DNA of 64,000 nucleotides from an uncultured Propionibacteriaceae bacterium. Its GTDB lineage: Bacteria > Actinomycetota > Actinomycetes > Propionibacteriales > Propionibacteriaceae. Positions 25,773 to 34,811 of this stretch are shown piece by piece. The stretch is taken from positions 1 to 64,000 of the forward strand of contig CALIWR010000006.1 in NCBI GenBank assembly GCA_938046585.1, written 5' to 3'. Made by a program: the position numbers and the translations under genes. How positions within the stretch are numbered: position 1 is the first letter of the stretch; each line of letters opens with the position of its first letter. The notes under the pieces are model-generated. The model saw nothing but the letters and a program-made list of their open reading frames with translations. It had not been told where the DNA came from and ran no database searches.

Positions 25773-28772
25773 ATGCAGCGACGACTGAGCCTCACCGACG
25801 GCAAGTCCGACAAGTTCTGGTACATCGACGCGACTGAAAATCTGGTGACCGTCTCGTACGGTCGTCGTGGCAGTCGCGGCACCACCAGCACCAAGAAGTA
25901 CGCCACCGCCGAGCTGGCTCTCGCTGAAGCCGAGAAGCAGGTCGCCGCCAAGGTAAAGAAGGGCTACACCGACGAGGCAGGCGCCAGCACCGCTGCCCTG
26001 CCCCCCGCTCCCACTAGCACCACCAACACCGTCGCATCGAACCAGGGCCCAGCGACCACGGTCGCATCTGAGCCGGTGAGCGCGCCAGTGATGCTCACCC
26101 CCACCGATGCCGCCGCCGACGACCTGGGCTTGGTCGTAAGCCCCTTCGAACGTGCCTACGACCTGAATTGCCCAGTCACGATCGGTGTCGACACCGAACC
26201 CTTCGATCCCGATGCCGAACTCGCCCGGGCAAACCAGGTCGTCTCGGTCGAGACAATCCACGATCCGTACGTGACTTTGCCGCGGATCGTGCTGCGCGAG
26301 CCTCTCTTCCGTACCCTGCCCAGCCGGGAACGCCGAGACTGGTGGCGGCACCATCTGGAGGCCCTGGTCGCCAGACGGTACCGCAGCCGGGGCAATCCGC
26401 AGGAGGTGTGGATCTCTGCGGTGCCGTCGTGGCTGTACGTGGTCCTCGCCACCGACTGGGAGGCGCCCACCGGTCAGCTGGTGAAACAGTCGTCGACCTA
26501 CGAGCGCACCCGACCCGGTGGTCTACAACGCCACGACATCCACCTGGCGGTCGTCTCGGGCCTCGACCCGGCCTTGGATATCAGTGCCCTCGTCGCACGC
26601 CCCGTGCTGGCTACCCTTCCTGCGGCGGATCTGCAGCAGGCTCGCGATGCGCTCCCCTCTCCATTGCCGCAGCCCCTGACCCAGACCTACCGTCACTGGC
26701 AGCTCACCGATTCCACCATGTACGTGGCAGCTGCCCTGGACGCGCTCGACCCAGACGAGGCCCGGGCCGCTTTCGACTCGATAACGGATGGGAATGTCAC
26801 GGCCACCCACGCGCTGATCCTGCCCACCGCGGCAGAGCGTGCGGCCTTCGCTCGTCGTAGGGGCGCCACCATCGACTCCTGGAAGGATGTGGTGCCCTGG
26901 CTGATTGGCACCGGCAGCCACGGTTTCAGCGTGCTACTGCAGAGCCTGAACCAGCCGAAAGAAGTGGCTGACCTGTGGGTCCGGTTGGTCGCTGAGATCG
27001 CCCACGGCCCCGGGATGACGCCTTTCTTCTTGGATGTCCTCTCCACCAAGGCCGCAGCCAGCGCCGCGGAATGGCTGCGGACCCATATCCCCCAAGCCGT
27101 GGCCGCCAACCTCAGCGCGCGCCAAGCCGCGGCCTTGGCCCCGACTCTGCGAGCCTTGAGTATCGACCAGCTGCGTGACCTGGCCCCGCACGCCACTAGC
27201 CACACCCGGGCCGTGATCGAGACCCTGATCGCTGAGACCACCACCCCCGACCTGGCGGCCGACACGCCGTGGTGGCTCGCCGCGGCCGTAGACCTGCCGC
27301 AGCCGAAACCGCTGCCTTTCGACCTGGCCAGCCTGCCCCCACTCCAGGTTGACGGTTGTCGTCTCAGCCCGGGCCAGCTCACGACTCTGTTCCAGGCCTT
27401 GGGCGCCGAGACCCAGCATCCTCTCGTCACTGCTGTCCGGGACCGGGCGGTCCTCGTCAGCCGAGACCGATTCGCCACTGCTGTCTTGCATCAGTGGCTG
27501 GCGGCCGGTGCGCCGAGTAGACAGTCGTGGCTGATGACCGGGGCTGCCTGGCTTGGCGACACCACCTTCGTTCACGACCTGACGCCTCTGATCCGCGAAT
27601 GGCCGGGCGTCAACCAGCACCAGCGGGCGGTGAAGGGGCTGACCGCCTTACGTAACATCGGAACTGACACTGCGCTCCAGGCCCTGTCGGGTATCGCCGC
27701 CAAGATCAAGTTCGCCGCCTTGAAGAAGCGTGCCGACGAGGCCATGGACGAGATCGCCGCCCACCGTGGTTTTAGCCGTGACGAACTCGAGGACCGGATC
27801 CTCGGCGACGGCGGCCTCGACCCGCAGGGCAGCCGGACTTTCTCGTACGGCGCTCGCCAGTTCCTGGTTCAACTGAGCTCAGAGGGCAAGCTCACCGCCC
27901 GGCTGCTCAGCCCCGAGGGCCGGCCGACCGGCAAACTCCTCACCACTCTTCCGGCGCCCAACAAGAGCGACGACGCGGCCCTCGCCCAGCAGGCCCGGGC
28001 TGACTTCAGCAACCTCAAGAAAAGCGTCACGGCCTTGGCTAAGACTCAGATCCAGCGCTTTGAGCAGGCCATGATCACGGACCGGCGTTGGAGTCTCGCC
28101 GACCATGCCCGCTACATCGCCCCGCACCCGGTGTTACGGCGCCTGCTGGCCGGTCTGGTTTGGGCTGTCTATAACCCCGCCGGCCAGCTGGTCGCCACCG
28201 CGCACATCGACGAGGACGGTCAGCTCGTCGGCCCGGATGACGAGTCGATCAGCGTCACCGATGGCACGGTCGGCGTCGCTCATCCGATCGACCTCAGCGC
28301 CGACCAGATCAGCCGCTGGGCCCAGATCCTCGCCGACTACGAGCTCACCACTGCCTTCCGCCAGCTTGACCGGGCCGTCTTCACCCTTCCTGCTGATCAG
28401 GGCGACGACACCATGCTCCACGATCTTCCTCAGGCAGCGCTTGCAGCCACGAAGCTGGTTTCGGCCTTCACCGCGTACGGCTGGCAACGCGGAAACGCCT
28501 ACGACAATGGCATCTACTGCCTGCACTTCCTGCAGATCCCCACCGCTGATCTCACCATCGTGGTCGAATACGACGGAATGTGGATGGGCCCCATCACCGA
28601 AGTGGAGGACCAGAAGATCGAGAAGGTGTACGCGCTGCGCGGGATCCTGAGCGCCCATGATCTCGGCTGGGGCATCCGTGACATCGGCAGTCCCAGACTG
28701 GTCCCCTGGAATAGGGTGCCGGCCAAGATCACCAGCGAGGTCTTGGCCACCGTCAACCACATGGCCAGCTGA
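25773..28772 (+). CDS. WGR domain and DUF4132 protein (YehI/MolR-like)
   Basis: A 999-residue protein. The N-terminal WGR domain (about residues 1-70: RRLSLTDGKSDKFWYIDATE, then VSYGRRGSRGTTSTKKYATA) is the nucleic-acid-sensing fold known from PARP enzymes. A disordered Ala/Thr linker follows (75-125), then a long alpha-helical region of HEAT-like character (130-690). A C-terminal DUF4132 domain (about 740-960) contains RFEQAMITDRRWSLADHARY and GLVWAVYNPAGQLVATAHID. This architecture matches E. coli YehI and MolR-type proteins. It begins 35 bases after the SWIM gene and ends one base before the MoxR start. No enzymatic motif is evident. Confidence 0.85.
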   Translation: MQRRLSLTDGKSDKFWYIDATENLVTVSYGRRGSRGTTSTKKYATAELALAEAEKQVAAKVKKGYTDEAGASTAALPPAPTSTTNTVASNQGPATTVASEPVSAPVMLTPTDAAADDLGLVVSPFERAYDLNCPVTIGVDTEPFDPDAELARANQVVSVETIHDPYVTLPRIVLREPLFRTLPSRERRDWWRHHLEALVARRYRSRGNPQEVWISAVPSWLYVVLATDWEAPTGQLVKQSSTYERTRPGGLQRHDIHLAVVSGLDPALDISALVARPVLATLPAADLQQARDALPSPLPQPLTQTYRHWQLTDSTMYVAAALDALDPDEARAAFDSITDGNVTATHALILPTAAERAAFARRRGATIDSWKDVVPWLIGTGSHGFSVLLQSLNQPKEVADLWVRLVAEIAHGPGMTPFFLDVLSTKAAASAAEWLRTHIPQAVAANLSARQAAALAPTLRALSIDQLRDLAPHATSHTRAVIETLIAETTTPDLAADTPWWLAAAVDLPQPKPLPFDLASLPPLQVDGCRLSPGQLTTLFQALGAETQHPLVTAVRDRAVLVSRDRFATAVLHQWLAAGAPSRQSWLMTGAAWLGDTTFVHDLTPLIREWPGVNQHQRAVKGLTALRNIGTDTALQALSGIAAKIKFAALKKRADEAMDEIAAHRGFSRDELEDRILGDGGLDPQGSRTFSYGARQFLVQLSSEGKLTARLLSPEGRPTGKLLTTLPAPNKSDDAALAQQARADFSNLKKSVTALAKTQIQRFEQAMITDRRWSLADHARYIAPHPVLRRLLAGLVWAVYNPAGQLVATAHIDEDGQLVGPDDESISVTDGTVGVAHPIDLSADQISRWAQILADYELTTAFRQLDRAVFTLPADQGDDTMLHDLPQAALAATKLVSAFTAYGWQRGNAYDNGIYCLHFLQIPTADLTIVVEYDGMWMGPITEVEDQKIEKVYALRGILSAHDLGWGIRDIGSPRLVPWNRVPAKITSEVLATVNHMAS

Positions 28773-28773
28773 G

Positions 28774-29841
28774 ATGACGGACATCCAGCGCCCGCCGGCC
28801 GAGATCCGCTGGGCCGAGGAACTCGACCTGCTCCAGCAGCGGGACCGCCGGGGACGCCCGGCAGCGCCCGGTTGGAGACTGTCGGCGCAGTCCGTGGTGG
28901 ATTTCGTACTCGGTGATGGCGACCGGATCACCCCCAAGTATGTGGGCCGTCGTTCTCTCGTGGAACGCTGTGTGGTTTCGCTCGCGACCAACCGGGGGCT
29001 GATGCTGATCGGTGAGCCCGGAACCGCGAAGTCGCTGCTGAGTGAACTGTTGGCTGCGGCGATCTCGGGGGACACCTCGCTCACCATCCAGGGTTCAGCG
29101 GCCACCACGGAGGACGCGATCAAGTATTCCTGGAACTATGCCCTGCTCCTGGCCGAGGGACCCAGTTTGGCATCCCTGGTGCCGGCGCCGGTGTATCGCG
29201 GGATGGCCGAGGGTCGGATCGTCCGTTTTGAGGAGATTACCCGCTGCGCCCCTGAGGTGCAGGATTCGATGCTGTCGGTCCTCTCCGACCGCAGCCTGTC
29301 GATTCCCGAGCTGGACGCCGAACATCGTATCCTCTACGCCCGCCAGGGTTTCAATGTGATCGGGACTGCGAATATCCGAGACCGGGGTGTGAATGAGATG
29401 TCGGCAGCCCTGAAACGACGTTTTAATTTCGAGACGATCGGCCCGATCGAGGACCTCGCGGTGGAGATGGACCTCGTCGAGCGCGAAACCGACCAGATGC
29501 TGCAGGCTGCCCAGATCCCGGCCCGGCTCGGCCGTGACGCCACCGAGGTGTTGGTGAAAGTCTTCCGGGAACTGCGTTCCGGCAGGGCCGGCAATGACGG
29601 GGTCGAGCGGCTCACTAGTGCCATGTCCACCGCCGAGGTGGTCTCTACCGGCATGGCGGCCGCGGTCCGCGCTGCCTGGTTCGGCGCCGAGACCCCTGGC
29701 GGCAGGGAGCTGGCCGAGGCGATCATCTCTTCCGCCGTGAAGGACGACCCCGTCGACATCTCGAGGCTACGCGCGTACAAAGAACGCCAGGTCCAGCGCC
29801 GCAGCGGGATCTGGCAGGAGCTGTACCAGCATCTGCCCTGA
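28774..29841 (+). CDS. MoxR-type AAA+ ATPase (YehL-like)
   Basis: A 355-residue AAA+ protein. Walker A is GEPGTAKS (80-87). The Walker B position reads IVRFEEITR (149-157), with Glu where Asp is usual before the catalytic Glu. Sensor 1 is FNVIGTANIRDRGVNEM, followed by ALKRRFNFE with the arginine finger region. MoxR ATPases remodel partner complexes together with VWA proteins such as the one encoded upstream. The ATG at 28774 lies two bases after the upstream TGA, so it is coupled to the WGR gene. It is the last gene of the cassette; E. coli YehL is the likely counterpart. Confidence 0.88.
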   Translation: MTDIQRPPAEIRWAEELDLLQQRDRRGRPAAPGWRLSAQSVVDFVLGDGDRITPKYVGRRSLVERCVVSLATNRGLMLIGEPGTAKSLLSELLAAAISGDTSLTIQGSAATTEDAIKYSWNYALLLAEGPSLASLVPAPVYRGMAEGRIVRFEEITRCAPEVQDSMLSVLSDRSLSIPELDAEHRILYARQGFNVIGTANIRDRGVNEMSAALKRRFNFETIGPIEDLAVEMDLVERETDQMLQAAQIPARLGRDATEVLVKVFRELRSGRAGNDGVERLTSAMSTAEVVSTGMAAAVRAAWFGAETPGGRELAEAIISSAVKDDPVDISRLRAYKERQVQRRSGIWQELYQHLP

Positions 29842-30278
29842 CCAGGATCACCGGCAGGGTTCGAATTCCACCATTTTTCTATCACCAGCCGCCCACGGGG
29901 TAGACAGTAACATGATGGCAGTGAGCCAATTCGGCCCTAGTCCCCGTTCGCTCATCTTGGTGTAGTGAACCCAGATTTTTCCTGCTCACCGGGGGAGACC
30001 ATCGGTCCGATTCAGTCGGCAGCGAGCTCTCTTCCTCGTTCTGCGTTTCACGGTTGACGCATCGGATAAATCCCGCCTGATTCTCCAGACGTCTCTCTCC
30101 TCGGACGGAAAGTTAAGAGCCGTCTTTAGCTACCGCCTCTCCCGCCTACGGACAAGTTGAGCGAGTCGACCTTGAGCGGATGTGCCGCGCTTCCTCCCTC
30201 GAAAATACTGATGGCACATGTCACACACGTGAACCACAATCGAGACCAGAGATTCTCCGCGATCAAATAAACCCAAAG
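29842..30278. other. AT-richer gap between the cassette and tRNA-Ala, no gene seen
   Basis: About 437 bases of visibly lower GC than the flanks. I found no open frame with a ribosome binding site, no strong terminator, and no recognised structured RNA. A short CGAATTCCACCATTTTT stretch lies at 29864-29880. Gaps of this kind next to a tRNA are common at the edges of integrated elements, but no integrase gene or clear repeat of the tRNA end is visible in the window. Confidence 0.4.
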
Positions 30279-30351
30279 TGGAGCTAACGGGATTCGAACC
30301 CGTGACCTCTTCCATGCCATGGAAGCGCGCTACCAACTGCGCCATAGCCCC
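30279..30351 (-). tRNA. tRNA-Ala (anticodon GGC)
   Basis: A 73-base tRNA without an encoded CCA. The acceptor stem is GGGGCTA paired with TAGCTCC, including the G3-U70 wobble that identifies alanine tRNAs; the discriminator base is A. The D-arm is GCGCAGTTGGTAGCGC. The anticodon arm CTTCC-ATGGCAT-GGAAG gives anticodon GGC. The T-arm is ACGGG-TTCGAAT-CCCGT. It lies just downstream of rsfS on the same strand, about 60 bases away. Confidence 0.97.
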
Positions 30352-30414
30352 GTGGCTCGCGGCGGACCGCTCAGCCGCGGATGAGTGTAGCCGAACCGGG
30401 GCCGGTTGGGAAAC

Positions 30415-30813
30415 TCAGCCGGCGGTGGGGTCGACTGGCCGCTGGTCGGGCTGGTCGTCAAGGCCCAGGTCGATCGTCGGGCAGTCGCGCCACAGCCGCT
30501 CCAGAGCGTACAGGCGGCGCTCCTCGGCGTGCTGCACGTGGACGACTAGATCGCCGTAGTCCAGCAGGACCCAGCGGTTCTCCTGGCTGCCTTCCCGGCG
30601 CAGCGGCCGGGCCTGCTCGGCCAGCAGCGCCTCCTCGACGGCGTCCACCACAGCGCCGACCTGGCGTTCGCTGGCGGCCGTGACGATCAAGAAGGTGTCG
30701 GCGATCGCCAATTGGTCGGACACGTCGAAGGCGATCTGGTCGCTGCCGAGCTTGGCGCTGGCAGCTTGGGCGGCTCGGATGGTCAGCTGGCGGGAACGTT
30801 CGGTAGCGGTCAC
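30415..30813 (-). CDS. rsfS: Ribosome silencing factor RsfS
   Basis: A 132-residue Iojap/RsfS protein, full length. Family features include [36 protein letters not shown] and [20 protein letters not shown]. It binds ribosomal protein L14 and blocks subunit joining when nutrients are scarce. The ATG overlaps the nadD stop (30810-30813), the common nadD-rsfS arrangement. The tail after [13 protein letters not shown] is short and acidic/proline-rich. Confidence 0.94.
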   Translation of the reverse strand: MTATERSRQLTIRAAQAASAKLGSDQIAFDVSDQLAIADTFLIVTAASERQVGAVVDAVEEALLAEQARPLRREGSQENRWVLLDYGDLVVHVQHAEERRLYALERLWRDCPTIDLGLDDQPDQRPVDPTAG

Positions 30814-31460
30814 GAGGTCAGCTCCTGCGGGGCGTACAGCCCACGTTTGGCGATGAACTGGACGATGCCGTCCGGGACCAGATACCAGATCGGCAGCCCC
30901 TGGGTGACCCGCTGACGACAGTCGGTGGATGAGATCGCCAGCGCCGGCACCTCCAGCAGGGTCACCTTGTCTTCGGGCAGATGCGAGACGGTCCCCATGT
31001 CGAGCGGGGAGCCGGGACGTGACACCCCGATGAAGTGGGCGAGGTCGAATAGCTGCTCGGCGCCACGCCAGGTCAGGATGTGGCTTAGCGCGTCGGCGCC
31101 GGTGATGAAGTACAGCTCGGTGCTGTCCGAGGTCATCGCCCGCAGGTCACGCAGAGTGTCCACCGTGTACGTGGCTCCGCCGCGCTCGATGTCGACCCTG
31201 CTGGTGGAGAAACGCGGATTGGAGGCAGTGGCGATCACCGTCATCAGATAACGGTCCTCGGCGTGAGACACGACCCGATCGGCCTTCTGCCACGGGGATC
31301 CGGTGGGCACAAAGACCACCTCATCCAGGCCGAACCGATAGGCGACCTCGGAGGCGGCGACCAGGTGGCCGTGGTGGATCGGGTCGAACGTGCCGCCCAT
31401 CACCCCGAGGCGGTGCTGGCCGCCGTTAAGGTCACGGGCCAGGCCATGCGGGAGAGTCAT
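30810..31460 (-). CDS. nadD: Nicotinate-nucleotide adenylyltransferase
   Basis: A 216-residue enzyme that makes deamido-NAD from nicotinate mononucleotide and ATP. Seen: [20 protein letters not shown] with the nucleotidyltransferase Hx[32 protein letters not shown], and the C-terminal [12 protein letters not shown] (a variant of the ISSTxIR motif). A 12-residue extension precedes the usual start. It is coupled to rsfS by a four-base overlap and follows proA after about 155 bases. Confidence 0.94.
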   Translation of the reverse strand: MTLPHGLARDLNGGQHRLGVMGGTFDPIHHGHLVAASEVAYRFGLDEVVFVPTGSPWQKADRVVSHAEDRYLMTVIATASNPRFSTSRVDIERGGATYTVDTLRDLRAMTSDSTELYFITGADALSHILTWRGAEQLFDLAHFIGVSRPGSPLDMGTVSHLPEDKVTLLEVPALAISSTDCRQRVTQGLPIWYLVPDGIVQFIAKRGLYAPQELTS

Positions 31461-31616
31461 CGGATACCGCCGCCGGACACCGCAGACCAGGCGATCGACA
31501 CGACCGCCGGGGTCACGCTGAGACTCCTGGTCACAACGTCACCACACATGGTGCGCTCGGTCTCGACAAAATGAGGCAGCATGGCCGCATCCTACGCATC
31601 GCCTCGCCGGCTGGCA

Positions 31617-32858
31617 TCAGGCGCGAACCTGCCCGGCCCCGGTCACAACGTATTTCGTGCTGGTCATCTCGGGCAGCGCCATCGGACCGCGGGCGTGCAG
31701 TTTCTGGGTGGAGATCCCGATCTCGGCCCCAAAACCGAATTCCCCACCGTCGCTGAACCGGCTCGACGCGTTCACCAGCACCACCGCGGCATCCACCTCG
31801 GCGACGAACCGCTGCGAGGCGATCAGATCGTCGGTAACGATGGTCTCCGAATGCCCCGTGCCGTGAGCCTGAATGTGGTCCAGCGCCTCGTCGAGCCCAC
31901 TCACCACCCGAGCCGCCAGGTCCAAGGTCAGATATTCCGCGTCGTACTCCCCCGCGACAGCCGGCACCACATTGGGTGAGGCGCCCTGGCAGGCCTCGTC
32001 GCCGTGGACGCGCACCCCGGCCTCGTGCATTGCCCCCAGCAGCACCGGCAGGGCTTGGTCGGCGATGTCACGGTGGACTAAGAGGGTCTCGACGGCATTG
32101 CACACGCTGGGACGTTGGGTTTTGGCGTTGATCAGGATCCGGCGGGCCATCTCCAGGTTCGCGGCAGCGTCCACGTACAGGTGGCAGTTGCCGGTGCCGG
32201 TCTCGATCACGGGCACCGAGGCCTGCTCCACCACCGAGGCGATCAGCCCGGCCCCGCCGCGAGGCACCAAGACGTCCACCAGCCCCCGAGCCGCCATCAG
32301 CTGCGCCGACGATTCCCGCCCAGGCGGCAGCAGCTGGACCGCGTCGGCCACCAGGCCGGCCTGCTCCAAACCGGCCCGTAACGCAGCCACGATTGCCTGG
32401 TTTGAATGCCGGGCTGAACGTGACCCTGACAGCAACACCGCATTGCCAGACTTCAGGCAGATCCCGGCTGCGTCGGCGGTCACATGAGGACGGGCCTCGT
32501 AGATGATCCCGACCACCCCGAAGGGCACCCGGACCTGGCGTACCTCCACCCCATTGCGCAGCCGCCAGCCCCGGACCACGTCGCCCACCGGGTCCGCGAG
32601 CCCGGCCAGGGACCGTAGGCCGTCGGCCATGGAATCAAGCCGGGCCGGTGTCAGCGAGAGCCGGTCGATCATCCAGTCCTGGGTTCCGCAGTTCTGGGCG
32701 GCCGTCACGTCGGCCTGGTTGGCGGCGAGGATTTCGCCGGCGTACGCCAGCAGCTGGTCGGCCATGGCCTGCAAGGCTGTGTCCTTGGCGTCGCGCACGG
32801 CGGTCGCCAGGACCCGGGCGGCGGTACGGGCGCACTGGGCCCGGTCCAGGAATTCCAT
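31617..32858 (-). CDS. proA: Glutamate-5-semialdehyde dehydrogenase
   Basis: A 413-residue gamma-glutamyl phosphate reductase, the second step of proline synthesis. Motifs: [80 protein letters not shown], and [17 protein letters not shown] with the catalytic Cys. Length is normal. Its usual partner proB is not adjacent: about 6.7 kb of efflux and toxin-remnant DNA lies between them. It is divergent from the efflux operon at 32983. Confidence 0.95.
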   Translation of the reverse strand: MEFLDRAQCARTAARVLATAVRDAKDTALQAMADQLLAYAGEILAANQADVTAAQNCGTQDWMIDRLSLTPARLDSMADGLRSLAGLADPVGDVVRGWRLRNGVEVRQVRVPFGVVGIIYEARPHVTADAAGICLKSGNAVLLSGSRSARHSNQAIVAALRAGLEQAGLVADAVQLLPPGRESSAQLMAARGLVDVLVPRGGAGLIASVVEQASVPVIETGTGNCHLYVDAAANLEMARRILINAKTQRPSVCNAVETLLVHRDIADQALPVLLGAMHEAGVRVHGDEACQGASPNVVPAVAGEYDAEYLTLDLAARVVSGLDEALDHIQAHGTGHSETIVTDDLIASQRFVAEVDAAVVLVNASSRFSDGGEFGFGAEIGISTQKLHARGPMALPEMTSTKYVVTGAGQVRA

Positions 32859-32982
32859 GCCGGAAGCCTAATTCTGCGTACGACGACGATCCTGGCCGCT
32901 CCGAGTCGTGATATTAGGGCCGACTAAGCGGCTCTTGAACCCCGTGCCACAATCACTGATGGCTGTGAAAGGAAGGACTCAG

Positions 32983-34125
32983 GTGGCGCGAGGCAGGCCC
33001 CGGACCCGGGTGATGGTGGCTGTGATCGCAGCCTCGGTGGTCGTTCTTGTCGGAGCTGGCCTGGCCCTGTGGCGGCTGACCCGTCCGGCGCCGACCACTC
33101 CCACCGCTCAGACCGTCACCGTCGCCGCCGCGCGGACCATCCTGCGCCAGAGCATCACCGCCTCGGGGACCCTCGCATCCCAGCGCCAGTCGTACCTCAA
33201 TTTCCCGGCCGCCGGCACCGTCGCCACGGTCCAGGTCAAGATCGGTGACGCAGTCGCCGCCGGGCAGGTCCTCGCCACCCAGGACAGCACGATGCTGGAT
33301 GCCGCGGTGTCCAGCGCCGAGGCTGGGGTCGAGGCTGCCCGCGCCAATCTCACGACGGTACGCAACAGCAGCTCGGCGACCGATACCCAGATCACGACGG
33401 CCCGGGCCCAGTTGGCCTCCGCGCAGGCCAAGCTCACCACCGCCCGTAATGACCGGGCCGGGGCCACGATGACCGCACCGTTCGCCGGGGTAGTCGCCCA
33501 GGTGAACCTCACCCAGGGCACCAAGGTGGCCGGATCGGTCTCCACCACGACCGGGGCCGGGACCACCGCCACCGCTAGCAGCAGCCTGCAGGCTGGCGCC
33601 CAGATCGTGGTCGTCGATGTCACCGCCTGGCAGGTCAACGCCAACGTCGGCACGGCCGACTTGGGATCCCTGAAACAGGGGATGGCGAGCCTGGTCACCC
33701 CCACTGGCAGCAATGCCCATCTGCCGGGGACCCTGACGTCGATCGGGATCGTCGGCTCGTCCAGCTCGGGCCAGGCGAGTTTCCCGATCATCGTGACCAT
33801 CACCGGGAACCCGCCCAACCTCTACATCGGGGGCACAGCCGATGTCGCGATCACCATCAGCGAGTCGGAGGCGCTCGCCGTACCGACCGGCGCGGTCCAC
33901 ACCGAGAACGGCCAGTCCATGGTGCGGATGGTCAAGGACGGGACCGAGAAGCCGGTTCCCGTGAAACTGGGGCGCACCCTCGGCCAGCAGACCGAGATCC
34001 TCGAGGGGATCCGGGAGGGCGACCGGGTCGTGATCCCAGCCGAGGCAGCCTCCCCTAGCCCCTCGGGCCCGGCTGCCTCAAGCCCCGCCAGTCCGGCTCC
34101 GTCTTCGGCTCGGTCATCGCGGTGA
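32983..34125 (+). CDS. HlyD/MacA-like efflux adaptor protein
   Basis: A membrane-fusion type protein of about 380 residues. One N-terminal membrane helix (VMVAVIAASVVVLVGAGLAL) is followed by a lipoyl-like half (VQVKIGDAVAAGQVLATQDS), a short helical hairpin (residues about 100-150), the second lipoyl half (MTAPFAGVVAQVNLTQG) and beta-barrel domains. The tail is Ser/Pro/Ala-rich. I chose the GTG at 32983 because GGAAGG (32971-32976) lies six bases upstream. It is coupled to the ABC ATPase gene by a GTGA overlap. It would link the MacB-like permease to substrate outside the membrane. Confidence 0.85.
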   Translation: MARGRPRTRVMVAVIAASVVVLVGAGLALWRLTRPAPTTPTAQTVTVAAARTILRQSITASGTLASQRQSYLNFPAAGTVATVQVKIGDAVAAGQVLATQDSTMLDAAVSSAEAGVEAARANLTTVRNSSSATDTQITTARAQLASAQAKLTTARNDRAGATMTAPFAGVVAQVNLTQGTKVAGSVSTTTGAGTTATASSSLQAGAQIVVVDVTAWQVNANVGTADLGSLKQGMASLVTPTGSNAHLPGTLTSIGIVGSSSSGQASFPIIVTITGNPPNLYIGGTADVAITISESEALAVPTGAVHTENGQSMVRMVKDGTEKPVPVKLGRTLGQQTEILEGIREGDRVVIPAEAASPSPSGPAASSPASPAPSSARSSR

Positions 34126-34811
34126 CTGGGATCGTCGAGCTCAGTGACGTCCGTAAGACGTACCGCAGCGGAAGTGTCACCTTCGAAGCCCTACGCGGGG
34201 TGTCATTGTCGATCGGCCAGGGCGAGTACGTAGCGGTCACCGGTCCGTCTGGATCCGGCAAGTCCACCTTGATGAACATCCTGGGCTGTCTCGACGTCCC
34301 CACCGCCGGGACCTATCACCTCGGCGGGCAAGACGTTAGCCGGATGACCGAACGGGAACTAGCCACGGTCCGCAACCGACGGATCGGTTTCGTCTTCCAG
34401 CAGTTCAACCTGCTGCGCGCGATGACCGCGCAACGCAACGTCGAGCTTCCCCTGATGTACGCCGGGGTACGGGCTGGCGAGCGGCACCATCGGGCCCAGG
34501 AGGCGCTCGCCAAAGTGGGCTTGGCGGACCGCACTCATCACCGTCCCGGCGAGTTGTCGGGTGGTCAACAGCAACGAGTCTGCATCGCGCGGGCTCTGGT
34601 GACCAATCCCGACATCATCCTGGCTGACGAGCCGACCGGGAACTTGGATTCGGTCTCCACTAACGACGTGCTCCGGCTGCTGCGGGAACTGCACGGTCAG
34701 GGCCGGACCATCGTGCTGATCACCCATGAGCATGACGTCGCCGAGCAGGCACAGCGGCAGGTCCAGATCTACGACGGACTGCTCACCGAAGCTCAGGTGA
34801 TGGTCGGATGA
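34122..34811 (+). CDS. MacB/LolD-type ABC transporter ATP-binding protein
   Basis: A 229-residue ATPase. Walker A is GPSGSGKST, the Q-loop region is GFVFQQFNLL, the signature is LSGGQQQRVCIARALV, Walker B is IILADEPTGNLDS, and the H-loop is LITHEHD. The spacing and the NLDS phrase are typical of the MacB/FtsE/LolD branch that powers mechanotransmission permeases. It overlaps both neighbours by four bases. The GTG start is fixed by the overlap at 34122. Confidence 0.93.
   Translation: MTGIVELSDVRKTYRSGSVTFEALRGVSLSIGQGEYVAVTGPSGSGKSTLMNILGCLDVPTAGTYHLGGQDVSRMTERELATVRNRRIGFVFQQFNLLRAMTAQRNVELPLMYAGVRAGERHHRAQEALAKVGLADRTHHRPGELSGGQQQRVCIARALVTNPDIILADEPTGNLDSVSTNDVLRLLRELHGQGRTIVLITHEHDVAEQAQRQVQIYDGLLTEAQVMVG

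Noticed and set aside
28134..29123. Leftward open frame across the WGR/MoxR gene boundary
   Set aside because: It is antisense to two well-supported genes and has no ribosome binding site or recognisable motif.
29857..29874. GGTTCGAATTCC sequence followed by ACCA, looking like a tRNA 3' end or attachment site
   Set aside because: It has one base too many for a T-loop and no acceptor or anticodon arm nearby, and it does not match the 3' end of the adjacent tRNA-Ala.
30130..30345. Leftward open frame through the tRNA-Ala gene
   Set aside because: It reads through the tRNA itself; such frames over tRNA genes are a common false gene call.
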